A stretch of 64,000 nt of DNA from Pedobacter panaciterrae (lineage in GTDB: Bacteria > Bacteroidota > Bacteroidia > Sphingobacteriales > Sphingobacteriaceae). Positions 8,968-16,847 of this stretch are shown piece by piece. The stretch's first letter is position 1; the number at the start of each line of letters is the position of its first letter. The notes below the pieces were generated by a model. It was given only the letters and a program-made list of their open reading frames with translations. It was not told the DNA's origin and made no database searches. Where the stretch lies: contig NZ_LGEL01000016.1 in assembly GCF_001636695.1 (NCBI RefSeq), forward strand, positions 19,787 through 83,786, read 5' to 3'. The translations under genes and the position numbers were made by a program.

Positions 8968-10521
8968 ATGGCTTCACTTCAATCATACTGGCAAAACTTC
9001 GTCTCTATATTCGGAGCAGCAAGAATTCCGATTAACGACATTCATCAACTGGAAAAAAGTGCTCCTGACTTACTGGTATACGCTATGCCGGTGATATTCT
9101 TCTGCACAGCACTGGAATGTGGATTTTCTCACTTTGCTGAGCATAAAAGTTATGAAAAGAAGGAAACTATAGGATCACTTTTTATTGGCCTTGGAAATTT
9201 AGCGGTAAACCTTTTAATGAAAGCAGTATTGCTATATGGGGCAGTATTGATATATAACCTTTTACCATGGCGGATGAACCTGAACTGGTGGACCTTGATT
9301 CCGTGTTTTATCATTTACGATTGCTGCAGCTACTGGTCGCATAGAACCTCTCATTTCAACAGGTTCTTTTGGGCAACTCATGTTGTACATCACTCGGCTG
9401 ATCATTATAATTTAACTGTAGCTTTCAGACAAAGTTGGGTACAGCATTTTAAAACTGTGTTTTTTATACCTGTAGCATTGACGGGCTTTAATCCAGTTAT
9501 ATTCTTTGTTGCCAGTCAGTTGAGCACTTTATATCAATTCTGGGTACATACAGAAGCTATTGGACAATTGCATCCTTTTATCGAAAAATACTTCGGCACT
9601 CCATCTAACCACAGAGTTCACCACGGAAGTCAGGAGAAGTATCTGGACAAGAACTTTGGTGCAACCTTTATGATCTGGGACCATTTGTTTGGCACTTTTC
9701 AATACGAAGAGGAGAAACCTGTATATGGCCTGACTACCCCCGTTGAGAATAAAACCAATCCCTTTGTTTTGAACTTTCATGAGTATAGGGATATGATTAA
9801 GGATGTAAGACAAAGCGATGGTATTAAGGAGATGCTTTTCTTCATTTTTGCTAGCCCAGGCAAGATTTACAAACACAAGCTGGCTAATATTGAGAAGGCA
9901 GATAAAGCTCCCATTTTAGATAAAGCAACCTCATTTAAAAATAAGGGAATAAAGGTTTTAAAGTTTGCAGGTATGCTATTGATGATCATTTTATTGCTCA
10001 GTGAATCACTAGATGTTTTAAGCCAGCCATTAAAGAAAGCAGTTGAGGCTGAAACCTCGACCCTGCCTACTCCAAAAGGAGAAAATCTGTTATTTTTTCT
10101 TCAGAGAAATCCGGATGCCAATACTGTAATTTATGAGCTTAATTTTAAAAGTGAAGGAGTTCTGGATCGCGAAAATCCGGTTAAAGGATCGTGGATCAGG
10201 TACACAGAACAAGGCAAATACAAAGAACTTACCGGTATTGAGCGCAGGTTTGCGTATGGAGTTAAATGTAAAGCACTAGAAAATGACGAGTTTGAGATCA
10301 GGTTGGTAGCTTATAAAAAGATGCCTTTATATCTTAAAAAATCAGAAACTGACAATAAATATAAGATTTACATAAAGGATGAGGGTAAAGATTTATTGCT
10401 GAAAAGGGTTTTTGTAAGGGTTAATGGCGGTTCGTTCTGGTTCCCAAGGGTGGAGTACATTGATTTGATAACTGTAAATAGTGCTTCTGGTATTGAGTTT
10501 TTGAAGCGGATTGAGATTTAG
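8968..10521 (+). CDS. Fatty acid hydroxylase/sterol desaturase family enzyme fused to an exported DUF4833-like domain
   Basis: The 517-residue protein has two parts. Residues 1-300 form a multi-pass di-iron hydroxylase with all the expected histidine clusters: HRTSH (125-129), HVVHH (138-142) and HRVHH (215-219). Such enzymes hydroxylate or desaturate lipid chains at the membrane. Residues 330-352 form a further hydrophobic segment resembling an internal signal (LKFAGMLLMIILLLSESLDVLS). The last 150 residues (RNPDANTVIYELNF, NPVKGSWIRYTEQGK, ERRFAYGVKC) match my memory of DUF4833. The C-terminal domain would face the periplasm. Bacteroidota make hydroxylated fatty acids and sphingolipids, so a lipid substrate is likely; which one is unknown. 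The fusion is in one uninterrupted frame. Confidence 0.83.
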   Translation: MASLQSYWQNFVSIFGAARIPINDIHQLEKSAPDLLVYAMPVIFFCTALECGFSHFAEHKSYEKKETIGSLFIGLGNLAVNLLMKAVLLYGAVLIYNLLPWRMNLNWWTLIPCFIIYDCCSYWSHRTSHFNRFFWATHVVHHSADHYNLTVAFRQSWVQHFKTVFFIPVALTGFNPVIFFVASQLSTLYQFWVHTEAIGQLHPFIEKYFGTPSNHRVHHGSQEKYLDKNFGATFMIWDHLFGTFQYEEEKPVYGLTTPVENKTNPFVLNFHEYRDMIKDVRQSDGIKEMLFFIFASPGKIYKHKLANIEKADKAPILDKATSFKNKGIKVLKFAGMLLMIILLLSESLDVLSQPLKKAVEAETSTLPTPKGENLLFFLQRNPDANTVIYELNFKSEGVLDRENPVKGSWIRYTEQGKYKELTGIERRFAYGVKCKALENDEFEIRLVAYKKMPLYLKKSETDNKYKIYIKDEGKDLLLKRVFVRVNGGSFWFPRVEYIDLITVNSASGIEFLKRIEI

Positions 10522-10728
10522 GGGAATGGTTATGCTGAGAATCGAGCTATAGTACGTGCCATCAGGCAGGGCGAGCGTTGTTCCAGGACAGGCGCCATAC
10601 CAGGGCGAGCGTCGTCTCGACGAAGAAGAATAGCGGGGAAGAATGACTACACCTTTAAGTTAAGGCCGAAAAAAAACTAATATATTTGAACAAACCAGCA
10701 ATCAATTAAAATAGTAAGAAACAAACTA
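10522..10728. other. Intergenic region with REP-like fragments and a possible -7 box upstream of the ECF sigma gene
   Basis: Two short related blocks (GGCAGGGCGAGCGTTGTTC near 10566 and CAGGGCGAGCGTCGTCTCGACGAAG near 10602) resemble broken copies of the GTCATCTCGACGA element found elsewhere in the window. TATATTTG at 10681-10688 fits the Bacteroidota -7 consensus TAnnTTTG and lies 40 nt before the sigma factor start, but I found no matching upstream TTG at 17-23 nt. I see no gene here. Confidence 0.4.
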
Positions 10729-11310
10729 GTGATAAACCCAAAAACCGCCACTCTGGATCAATATGATGATAAAGCATTTGAACAAATGTTCAAAGCGCAT
10801 TATAAGGAGCTTCACTCCTATGCCAGCGTTATGCTTAGGGACGAAGACACTGCGGAAGAAATTGTTCAATCTATGTTTCTTAAATTCTGGGAAAAGAGAG
10901 AATTGCTAAACGTACAGACTTCAATAAAAGCGTATCTGTACAAATGTGTTTATAACGATAGCTTAAACTACCTTAAACACCAAAAGGTTAAAACGAAATA
11001 TCAGGATTTTGCGGCTTACACCATGAACGATCATCATGAAGCGGCATCTTCAAAAGTAGAACTTACTGAACTTGAATTTAAAATACAGGAAGCATTAAAT
11101 GAATTACCTGAACATTGCAGAACCATTTTTCAGATGAGCAGGTTTGAGGAATTAAAATATAGAGAAATAGCAGAGCAACTGGACCTTTCTATTAAAACAG
11201 TAGAAAACCAGATGGGCAAAGCTTTAAAGATATTGCGTTTGAAACTGGCCGATTTCATCACGCTCATTTTACCAGGCATAATAATTTTTTACAAGGATTT
11301 TTTTAATTAA
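10729..11310 (+). CDS. FecI-like ECF RNA polymerase sigma factor
   Basis: A 193-residue sigma-70 family protein of the ECF class. Region 2 runs from AFEQMFKAHYKELHSYA through DTAEEIVQSMFLKFWEKR. Region 4 runs from ALNELPEHCRTIFQMSRFEELKYREIAEQLDLSIKTVENQMGKALKILR. The start is a GTG (10729); the first in-frame ATG is at residue 20, inside conserved region 2, so GTG is the better start. The C-terminal tail is hydrophobic (FITLILPGIIIFYKDFF), as in many Bacteroidota FecI homologues. FecR follows 9 nt downstream. The sigma factor should be held by FecR and released by an envelope signal to transcribe a small target set, probably including this locus. Confidence 0.92.
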   Translation: MINPKTATLDQYDDKAFEQMFKAHYKELHSYASVMLRDEDTAEEIVQSMFLKFWEKRELLNVQTSIKAYLYKCVYNDSLNYLKHQKVKTKYQDFAAYTMNDHHEAASSKVELTELEFKIQEALNELPEHCRTIFQMSRFEELKYREIAEQLDLSIKTVENQMGKALKILRLKLADFITLILPGIIIFYKDFFN

Positions 11311-11319
11311 GAGGAACAG

Positions 11320-12285
11320 ATGACTGAGGAAATATTGATAAAGTTTCTTTTAAAAGAAACAAGTGAAGAAGAAAGTATTGCTGTACAAACATGGCTGGAT
11401 GAGGCTACCTCTAACAGGGTCGAGTTTGCCCGGCTTGAAAAAATCTGGACCGCAAGTAAAAGTTTAAGTAGTAAAAGCAATATTAATGAGGAAGAGGCAT
11501 GGATAAAATTTAAAGCTAAAACTAACTCTGGCTCAAAAGAAGCTATTGTAATACCGATAAAACAGACTTTTGGATGGTTAAAAATTGCCGCTGTACTGGT
11601 TTTAATTGCAGGAGCCTGGATGATGTATAATGTATTTGGCCCCACAAACTATACAGATCTTTCGGCCAGTAATAAGGTGATCACAGAACATCTTCCTGAC
11701 GGATCTGAAGTAACTTTGAATAAAAATTCGCAGATCAGCTATGCCACTGATTTTAAAGATGACCGCAGCGTTAAACTTAAAAATGGTGATGTGTTTTTTA
11801 ATGTTGCCCATGATAAATCCAGGCCATTTGTAATAAAGGTGGATAAAGTATCTATAACTGTTGTTGGTACTTCCTTTAATGTGAAGCATTTAGAAGGAGA
11901 AACTGAAGTAATTGTAGAAACAGGTATAGTAAAGGTTAGCAATGGCAAAGAAATAGTGGAACTGCGTAAAGGCGAAAAGGTGTTGATTAAAGAGGTGTCA
12001 TCTAAACTGATTAAAGAACAAAATACGGATCAGCTATATAATTATTACCGCAGCGGAGAGTTCGTATTTTATAAAACGCCGCTTTTGAAAGTAGCAGAAA
12101 TTTTAAATGAAGCCTATAATGCACACATCGTGATAAAAGATGCGAGTATTGCTAATGAAACTTATAACACTACACTTAAAGCCAGTAAATCGTTGGACAG
12201 CAACCTGAATATAATCCGTGAAACAGTCCAAAATTTAAAAATAGATCGTAACGATGGGCAGATTATCCTGTCTAAAATTAAATAA
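11320..12285 (+). CDS. FecR family anti-sigma factor
   Basis: A 321-residue single-pass protein. The cytoplasmic N-terminal segment (1-85) binds the sigma factor, and a membrane helix runs about 88-106 (KIAAVLVLIAGAWMMYNVFG). The periplasmic FecR domain has LPDGSEVTLNKNSQISY and GTSFNVKHLEGETEVIVETG, and a C-terminal DUF4974-type domain (LLKVAEILNEAYNAHIVIKD) ends the protein. The C-terminal part normally contacts the STN domain of an outer-membrane transducer. The stop codon shares its last base with the ATG of the STN-repeat gene (TAATG), which implies translational coupling with that protein as partner. Confidence 0.92.
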   Translation: MTEEILIKFLLKETSEEESIAVQTWLDEATSNRVEFARLEKIWTASKSLSSKSNINEEEAWIKFKAKTNSGSKEAIVIPIKQTFGWLKIAAVLVLIAGAWMMYNVFGPTNYTDLSASNKVITEHLPDGSEVTLNKNSQISYATDFKDDRSVKLKNGDVFFNVAHDKSRPFVIKVDKVSITVVGTSFNVKHLEGETEVIVETGIVKVSNGKEIVELRKGEKVLIKEVSSKLIKEQNTDQLYNYYRSGEFVFYKTPLLKVAEILNEAYNAHIVIKDASIANETYNTTLKASKSLDSNLNIIRETVQNLKIDRNDGQIILSKIK

Positions 12286-14075
12286 TGAGATTAAAATTAA
12301 TCATAGCCCTATTATTTATAACCGGATATTGTAATGCCCAGTTTTCCGTAAACAATTACATGCGTAATTTGGATAAAAGGGTTAATCTGGACATAAAACA
12401 GCAACCGATATCTGAAGTGCTCAATAAAATGAGCAAAGCTGGCGAGTTCTATTTTTCCTACACAGGCTCTCTGTTTAAACAGGACAGTATCGTAAACATG
12501 AAAGTGAAAGATACGCAGGTTAGAGATATACTTGACCGTTTATTTAACGGAAAGGTAGATTATAAAGAAACCGGACAGTACATTATACTCCGCTACGCTG
12601 CCAATCATCTTACTATTGAGCCTAAGAACATTACCAGTGCAGATAAACTGTACATCATAAGCGGGTATGTTATTGATACAGAGACAGGAAAAAAAATAAA
12701 GCAGGCCAGTGTTTACGAAAAGCGCTTACTCCAATCGACCCTTACGGATAACGAAGGCTATTTCAGACTCCGTTTTAAAGGTGACCATACTGACGTAACT
12801 TTAACAGCCAGTAAAGATACTTACAGAGATACTTCTCTGGTTTTTCTGGCCGATATTACAGTTAAACCTGAGGGCTATAAAGAGGAGGATTCTGAGCAGG
12901 GCAGCGGTTTTTTCAATTCAATTGAGAGCTCTGGAATCAGCAGATTTTTTATTTCATCAAAACAAAGAATGCAGAGTTTAAATATTCCCGATTTCTTTGC
13001 AAACACTCCATTTCAGGCTTCCCTTACTCCAGGCTTAAGTACCCATGGCATAATGAGCTCGCAGGTGATAAATAAAGTATCACTGAACATTTTAGGAGGC
13101 TATACAGCAGGAACTGATGGCGTTGAAGTGGCAGGTCTTTTTAACATAACTAAAGGGAATGTTAAAAAGCTACAGGTAGCCGGATTGTTTAACGGTGTTG
13201 GTGGTTCGGTTGATGGTGTACAGGTTGCGGGACTGCTAAATGATGCAAGAACAAATGTTAAAGGTGTACAGGTTGCCGGATTACTCAATCATGTAAAAGA
13301 GAAGGCCGAGGGTGTGCAGGTCTCTGGACTTGCTAATATAGTATCGCAGGACGTGAAAGGTATGCAGATTGCCGGCCTTGCCAATGTAGTATCTCAGGAC
13401 ATAAGGGGTATGCAGATTGCGGGGTTTGGAAATCTCGCTTCTAAAAACCTTAATGGAATGCAAATAGCAGGTTTTGGCAACATGACTTCACAGCGGATGA
13501 GAGGCGCTCAGATTGCAGGTTTCTTTAATTATGCCAAGGAAATGGATGGTTTACAGATTGGTATCGTAAATATCTCAGGAAAATCGGATGGATATAGCAT
13601 TGGCCTTGTAAACTATGTACATCATGGATATCATAAGCTTAGTTTCTCTACAAATGAATCTATAAATGCCAATGTCTCTTTTAAGATGGGGAATGCAAAT
13701 TTGTATAACATTATATTAGCTGGAAAAAACTTTGCAGACTCTGCGAATATTGAAACTGCTGGATTAGGGTTTGGTCACGACTTCATATTTAGCAACAGAA
13801 TATCGGTAGCAGCAGAGATCACTTCTCAGTATTTATATCTTGGCAATTGGGACTATTCAAATTTCCTGCACAGGTTTCAGACCAATCTGCAGATTCAGTT
13901 GATTAAAGGTGTAGCAATATTTGGTGGCCCGGTATATTCAATCTATTCTACAGACGCTCCGGAAGGGTCAAGTGGTAAAGGCTATAAACAAAATATAGCT
14001 CCTGTAAAGCATGATTATATCAGTAAAAGAGCTAAAGGCTGGATTGGCTGGAACGTTGGTATTACCTTTCTGTAG
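12285..14075 (+). CDS. STN-domain / carboxypeptidase-regulatory-like / AGF-N repeat surface protein
   Basis: The 596-residue protein has a signal peptide (ending YCNA) and an STN domain at about 31-103 (QQPISEVLNKMSKAGEFYFSYTG, QVRDILDRLF). A CarboxypepD_reg-like beta domain follows at 124-190 (ISGYVIDTETGKKIKQASVY, LTDNEGYFRLRF). Nine 16-residue repeats occupy 279-422 (GVQVAGLLNDARTNVK type) and a beta-rich C-terminal domain ends in WNVGITFL. FecR-linked STN proteins usually continue into a TonB plug and 22-strand barrel; neither is visible here. The repeats and terminal domain are shared with the protein at 7113-8240. The likely role is sensing a surface signal and passing it through STN to FecR. 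The last 14 nt overlap the convergent sirtuin gene. Confidence 0.8.
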   Translation: MRLKLIIALLFITGYCNAQFSVNNYMRNLDKRVNLDIKQQPISEVLNKMSKAGEFYFSYTGSLFKQDSIVNMKVKDTQVRDILDRLFNGKVDYKETGQYIILRYAANHLTIEPKNITSADKLYIISGYVIDTETGKKIKQASVYEKRLLQSTLTDNEGYFRLRFKGDHTDVTLTASKDTYRDTSLVFLADITVKPEGYKEEDSEQGSGFFNSIESSGISRFFISSKQRMQSLNIPDFFANTPFQASLTPGLSTHGIMSSQVINKVSLNILGGYTAGTDGVEVAGLFNITKGNVKKLQVAGLFNGVGGSVDGVQVAGLLNDARTNVKGVQVAGLLNHVKEKAEGVQVSGLANIVSQDVKGMQIAGLANVVSQDIRGMQIAGFGNLASKNLNGMQIAGFGNMTSQRMRGAQIAGFFNYAKEMDGLQIGIVNISGKSDGYSIGLVNYVHHGYHKLSFSTNESINANVSFKMGNANLYNIILAGKNFADSANIETAGLGFGHDFIFSNRISVAAEITSQYLYLGNWDYSNFLHRFQTNLQIQLIKGVAIFGGPVYSIYSTDAPEGSSGKGYKQNIAPVKHDYISKRAKGWIGWNVGITFL

Positions 14076-14757
14076 TGGTTAGTATTTTTACTACTTCCGC
14101 CACTCCTGCCGTTGCTGTTTTTTCAATTTTAACGATATTCTTATAACGGTCTACTTCAGGTATCTTAGGATCAATTATATACTTAACAGTGGTACTGGGA
14201 ACAAAATTAATTAATCCTGCAGCGGGATAAACTGCAAGAGAAGTGCCTATAAGCATAAAAACATGAGCTTTTGAGCAAATTGAGGTTGCAGGCCCTATCA
14301 TTGGTACGTCTTCACCAAACCAGACTACATGAGGCCTTAATTGCGAGCCAAGTTCACAATACTCTCCTGTTTTAAGTTCCCATCCATTTATTGGATAGGT
14401 TAAATCAGGGTTTATATCTGACTGTGAGCGAGTAATTACACCATGTAAATGAGTAACATTAGAAGACCCGGCACGTTCATGCAGATCATCTATATTTTGG
14501 GTAATGATCTGAACGTCGAAATAGGCTTCAAGATCTGCCAGGGCTTTGTGAGCAGCGTTTGGTTCTGCTTCCAGCACTTGCTTTCGTCTTTGGTTATAAA
14601 AATCCTGTACCATTGCAGGATTCCGTTTCCATGCCTCAGGTGTAGCTACATCATAAACGTTGTATCCTTCCCAAAGCCCATCGGTATCTCTGAAAGTTTT
14701 TAAACCACTTTCGGCACTAATGCCGGCACCAGTTAATACTACAAGTTTTCTTTTCAT
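14062..14757 (-). CDS. SIR2 family NAD-dependent protein deacylase (class III-like, no canonical zinc cysteines)
   Basis: A 231-residue sirtuin from ATG 14757. GAGISAESG (10-18) binds NAD, QNID (87-90) and HLHG (103-106, catalytic His105) form the active site, and GTSLAVYPAAG binds the nicotinamide-ribose side. Tyr54 and Arg57 in DFYNQRRKQ match the acyl-lysine-binding Tyr/Arg pair of CobB/SIRT5, which suggests removal of succinyl or similar acyl groups. The zinc module normally has two CxxC pairs; here the corresponding stretch (ITRSQSDINPDLTYPINGWELKTGEYC) has a single Cys. In-frame ATGs upstream (14787) or a start at 14838 would add residues encoded by intergenic repeats, so I rejected them. 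It converges on and overlaps the STN-repeat gene. Confidence 0.87.
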   Translation of the reverse strand: MKRKLVVLTGAGISAESGLKTFRDTDGLWEGYNVYDVATPEAWKRNPAMVQDFYNQRRKQVLEAEPNAAHKALADLEAYFDVQIITQNIDDLHERAGSSNVTHLHGVITRSQSDINPDLTYPINGWELKTGEYCELGSQLRPHVVWFGEDVPMIGPATSICSKAHVFMLIGTSLAVYPAAGLINFVPSTTVKYIIDPKIPEVDRYKNIVKIEKTATAGVAEVVKILTTTER

Positions 14758-14863
14758 AAGAGGTGTTTGGTTAAAACGGCTGGCCATTTGCGTTCGTCGC
14801 TTTGCGTTCGTCTTAAACGGCCAGCCCTTTGTGCCCATCCCTTTGCGTTCGCCTCTTTTCGCC
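14758..14863. repeat. Short direct repeats and hairpin upstream of the sirtuin gene
   Basis: The 10-mer TTTGCGTTCG occurs three times exactly (14787-14796, 14801-14810, 14842-14851). GGCTGGCC (14778-14785) pairs with GGCCAGCC (14819-14826), enclosing two of the copies. The block directly adjoins the REP-like element at 14864. This mosaic of repeats looks like accumulated non-coding repeat units rather than a gene. Confidence 0.65.
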
Positions 14864-14936
14864 CGTCATCTCGACGATAGGAGAGATCTCTTGAATAACC
14901 CCTAGGCAAGAGATCTCTCCTATCGTCGAGATGACG
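14864..14936. repeat. REP-like element, perfect 30-bp inverted repeat with extra half units
   Basis: The arms 14864-14893 and 14907-14936 are exact reverse complements around a 13-nt loop. Two extra partial right arms follow (GTCGAGATGACG near 14942 and ATCGAGATGACGG near 14959). It lies between the sirtuin and the DUF6580-like gene, both on the minus strand, so it is downstream of the cobalamin operon and could help end that transcript. Nothing else is seen up to 15000. Confidence 0.9.
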
Positions 14937-15000
14937 AGAACGTCGAGATGACGGGAATATCGAGATGACGGAGGTAGTTATAATAAATACTTTATTACAA

Positions 15001-15582
15001 TTATACAGCTGTATTTGCTGATAAACTTAAACGAGGATATTTTGCTCTTAACAATTCAAATGCACCGAACATAATGGTGCCATAAGCAAGGGTTCCATAA
15101 AGAAATAACCTCTCATAAGGTATTGCTGCACCTAAGCACTTCACATATCCTGCTAAGGTTGGCTCATACAATCCAGGGAAATACATAACACCAATATCGG
15201 CAACTATCCAGTGTATAAAAACTGCTATTACAGAGGCACCAAGAAAGCTTAATACTGTTACTTTCTTTATCATCAGCTTAGCAACCAGAACCATTAACAC
15301 AAATGCAATATATGTCCAGTACCAGCCAGCATAAAAGAAACCGTAACCAGACGTTTTTGCGATGAAAATATCACTTAACAATAAGAGCAATAAAGGAAAT
15401 CCAAATGCTTTGTAATTGTTATTAAAATATGCTCCTCCAAATAAGGCTATAGCTCCTACTGCAGAGAAATTTGCAATTTCTTTGAAATTATCAGTATGTG
15501 GTGCAGCAACACGAATGATGCTGATCACAACAATAATTAGCAAAAGAATGGCAGTACGTGGATTGAATTTAAATTCAGACAT
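15001..15582 (-). CDS. Small multi-pass membrane protein, DUF6580-like, last gene of the cobalamin operon
   Basis: A 193-residue protein from ATG 15582 (a frame extension to 15603 would start at TTG). It has about six hydrophobic helices, starting TAILLLIIVVISIIRV. The helix-loop NFSAVGAIALFGGAYF and the following FPLLLLLLSDIF are like the small S-component-type membrane carriers of vitamin transporters. A single Cys is present in the later part (YVKCLGAAIPYERL). I recall this family as DUF6580, annotated as a putative transport protein. It follows the last DUF5074-like lipoprotein gene by 80 nt on the same strand, and no BtuCDF genes are in the operon. A role as inner-membrane cobalamin carrier, similar to solitary BtuM proteins, is an inference from size, topology and position. 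Confidence 0.68.
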   Translation of the reverse strand: MSEFKFNPRTAILLLIIVVISIIRVAAPHTDNFKEIANFSAVGAIALFGGAYFNNNYKAFGFPLLLLLLSDIFIAKTSGYGFFYAGWYWTYIAFVLMVLVAKLMIKKVTVLSFLGASVIAVFIHWIVADIGVMYFPGLYEPTLAGYVKCLGAAIPYERLFLYGTLAYGTIMFGAFELLRAKYPRLSLSANTAV

Positions 15583-15662
15583 ATTTTTAAGATTATAACA
15601 CAAAGTTATATTATTTCTATGGTATAAAAAAACAAGGCATTTATTATGAAAACACTTCTATT

Positions 15663-16757
15663 TTAATGAAACACAAACATTGCAGGGAAATAAAATCCTT
15701 CGTAAGGGATTTGTTTCACTAAATTACCTGATGTAGCATCATAAAAGTAAATGTTGTTTACTGCATAATTATTTCCATAGCCGTCCTGAACGGTTGTAGT
15801 TACGATTTGATTTGTTTTAGCATAATAACCAAGGTTCTTTTTGTAAAAAGATTGCTTGTCAGGAGTAGTTATAAATGGCTGATCAAGTGATGCTTTATTT
15901 CCTTCGATGTATTTATACAGCATTTTACCACCCCCAAATGATGGAGATTTTAAAAGGAAAACGGTGTTTTCTTTAGAAGATGCTATTATTGGTGATGAGA
16001 ACCAGGTAAACCAGGTAGTTGATGGTGTAAAAGGTAATTCTACACTATCAGTAACCAATGTTAAAGGATCTGAATTATAAAGGAATTTTCCTTTTGTATA
16101 CCACACTTTATTATTTGGAGTTTGGGCAAAACCCAGGGTAACTCCTTTTATTTTTTTGGCTACAGTAAGATCCGCAGCATTATAGATTACTGCACCATCA
16201 GCTTGAGAAAGGGTATAAACATATTTTCCTGCTTTAAGCATATCACCTGTCTGCCCGCTTGTTCCTGCAAGTTGAACAGGTGCTTCGTAAGTTTTAAGGT
16301 TAACTTTAAAGATTCCTTTGTTACTGCTTAAAAGGCCATTACTTTCATCAAGACCTACAAAAGCACGCCAATCGTTTTGAGACGAAGCAGGGATACGACC
16401 GACTTCCTTAAGTGACTTGGCATCAGCTACAACAACCGGCCCACCTACTTTACTTACTACATATAAGTTTTTATTAAACAGGGTTGCAAACTGTACGGTT
16501 GAACTTTTGGGTTCAAAATCTTTTCCAGGATTCTCTTTCTGAAAAACACTATCTTTTAATTTGCCTGAAGCTGCGTCGAAAAAGCTTACAGAGCCTGTAC
16601 CATGGCCAAACCAGCCTTCATTGATTACAAAAAATCCATCTTCGAATTTACCTGATTCAGGTTGTTGAATTTCGTTGTTACTATCTTTTTTACAAGAAAA
16701 TAGGGTTCCTGCTAATACTGCAAGTAAAAGCGTTTTTTTAAAATTAATGTTGTTCAT
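15663..16757 (-). CDS. DUF5074-like beta-propeller lipoprotein, most divergent BtuG-like member
   Basis: The 364-residue protein has a lipobox (AGTLFSCKKD). The mature part begins with the same signature as the other propellers in this operon (GFFVINEGWFGHGTGSVSFFD) and then runs through repeated strand-turn units with short VYxxxxxDG-like turns, consistent with a seven-bladed propeller. Unlike its three paralogues upstream it lacks the RYVAFYKNKAYVS motif, so it probably binds a different ligand face or partner. It lies about 90 nt after the PKD-bearing surface protein on the minus strand and belongs to the riboswitch-led operon. A cobamide-binding role is inferred from the operon, not from residues. 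Confidence 0.72.
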   Translation of the reverse strand: MNNINFKKTLLLAVLAGTLFSCKKDSNNEIQQPESGKFEDGFFVINEGWFGHGTGSVSFFDAASGKLKDSVFQKENPGKDFEPKSSTVQFATLFNKNLYVVSKVGGPVVVADAKSLKEVGRIPASSQNDWRAFVGLDESNGLLSSNKGIFKVNLKTYEAPVQLAGTSGQTGDMLKAGKYVYTLSQADGAVIYNAADLTVAKKIKGVTLGFAQTPNNKVWYTKGKFLYNSDPLTLVTDSVELPFTPSTTWFTWFSSPIIASSKENTVFLLKSPSFGGGKMLYKYIEGNKASLDQPFITTPDKQSFYKKNLGYYAKTNQIVTTTVQDGYGNNYAVNNIYFYDATSGNLVKQIPYEGFYFPAMFVFH

Positions 16758-16847
16758 CTAATTGATTTGATTTTTCGGGAGCGGCTTATTATAAAATTGA
16801 TCTGATTGTTTTAATTTGTTAATTGGGAAGGGATTTATTTGAAGGAA

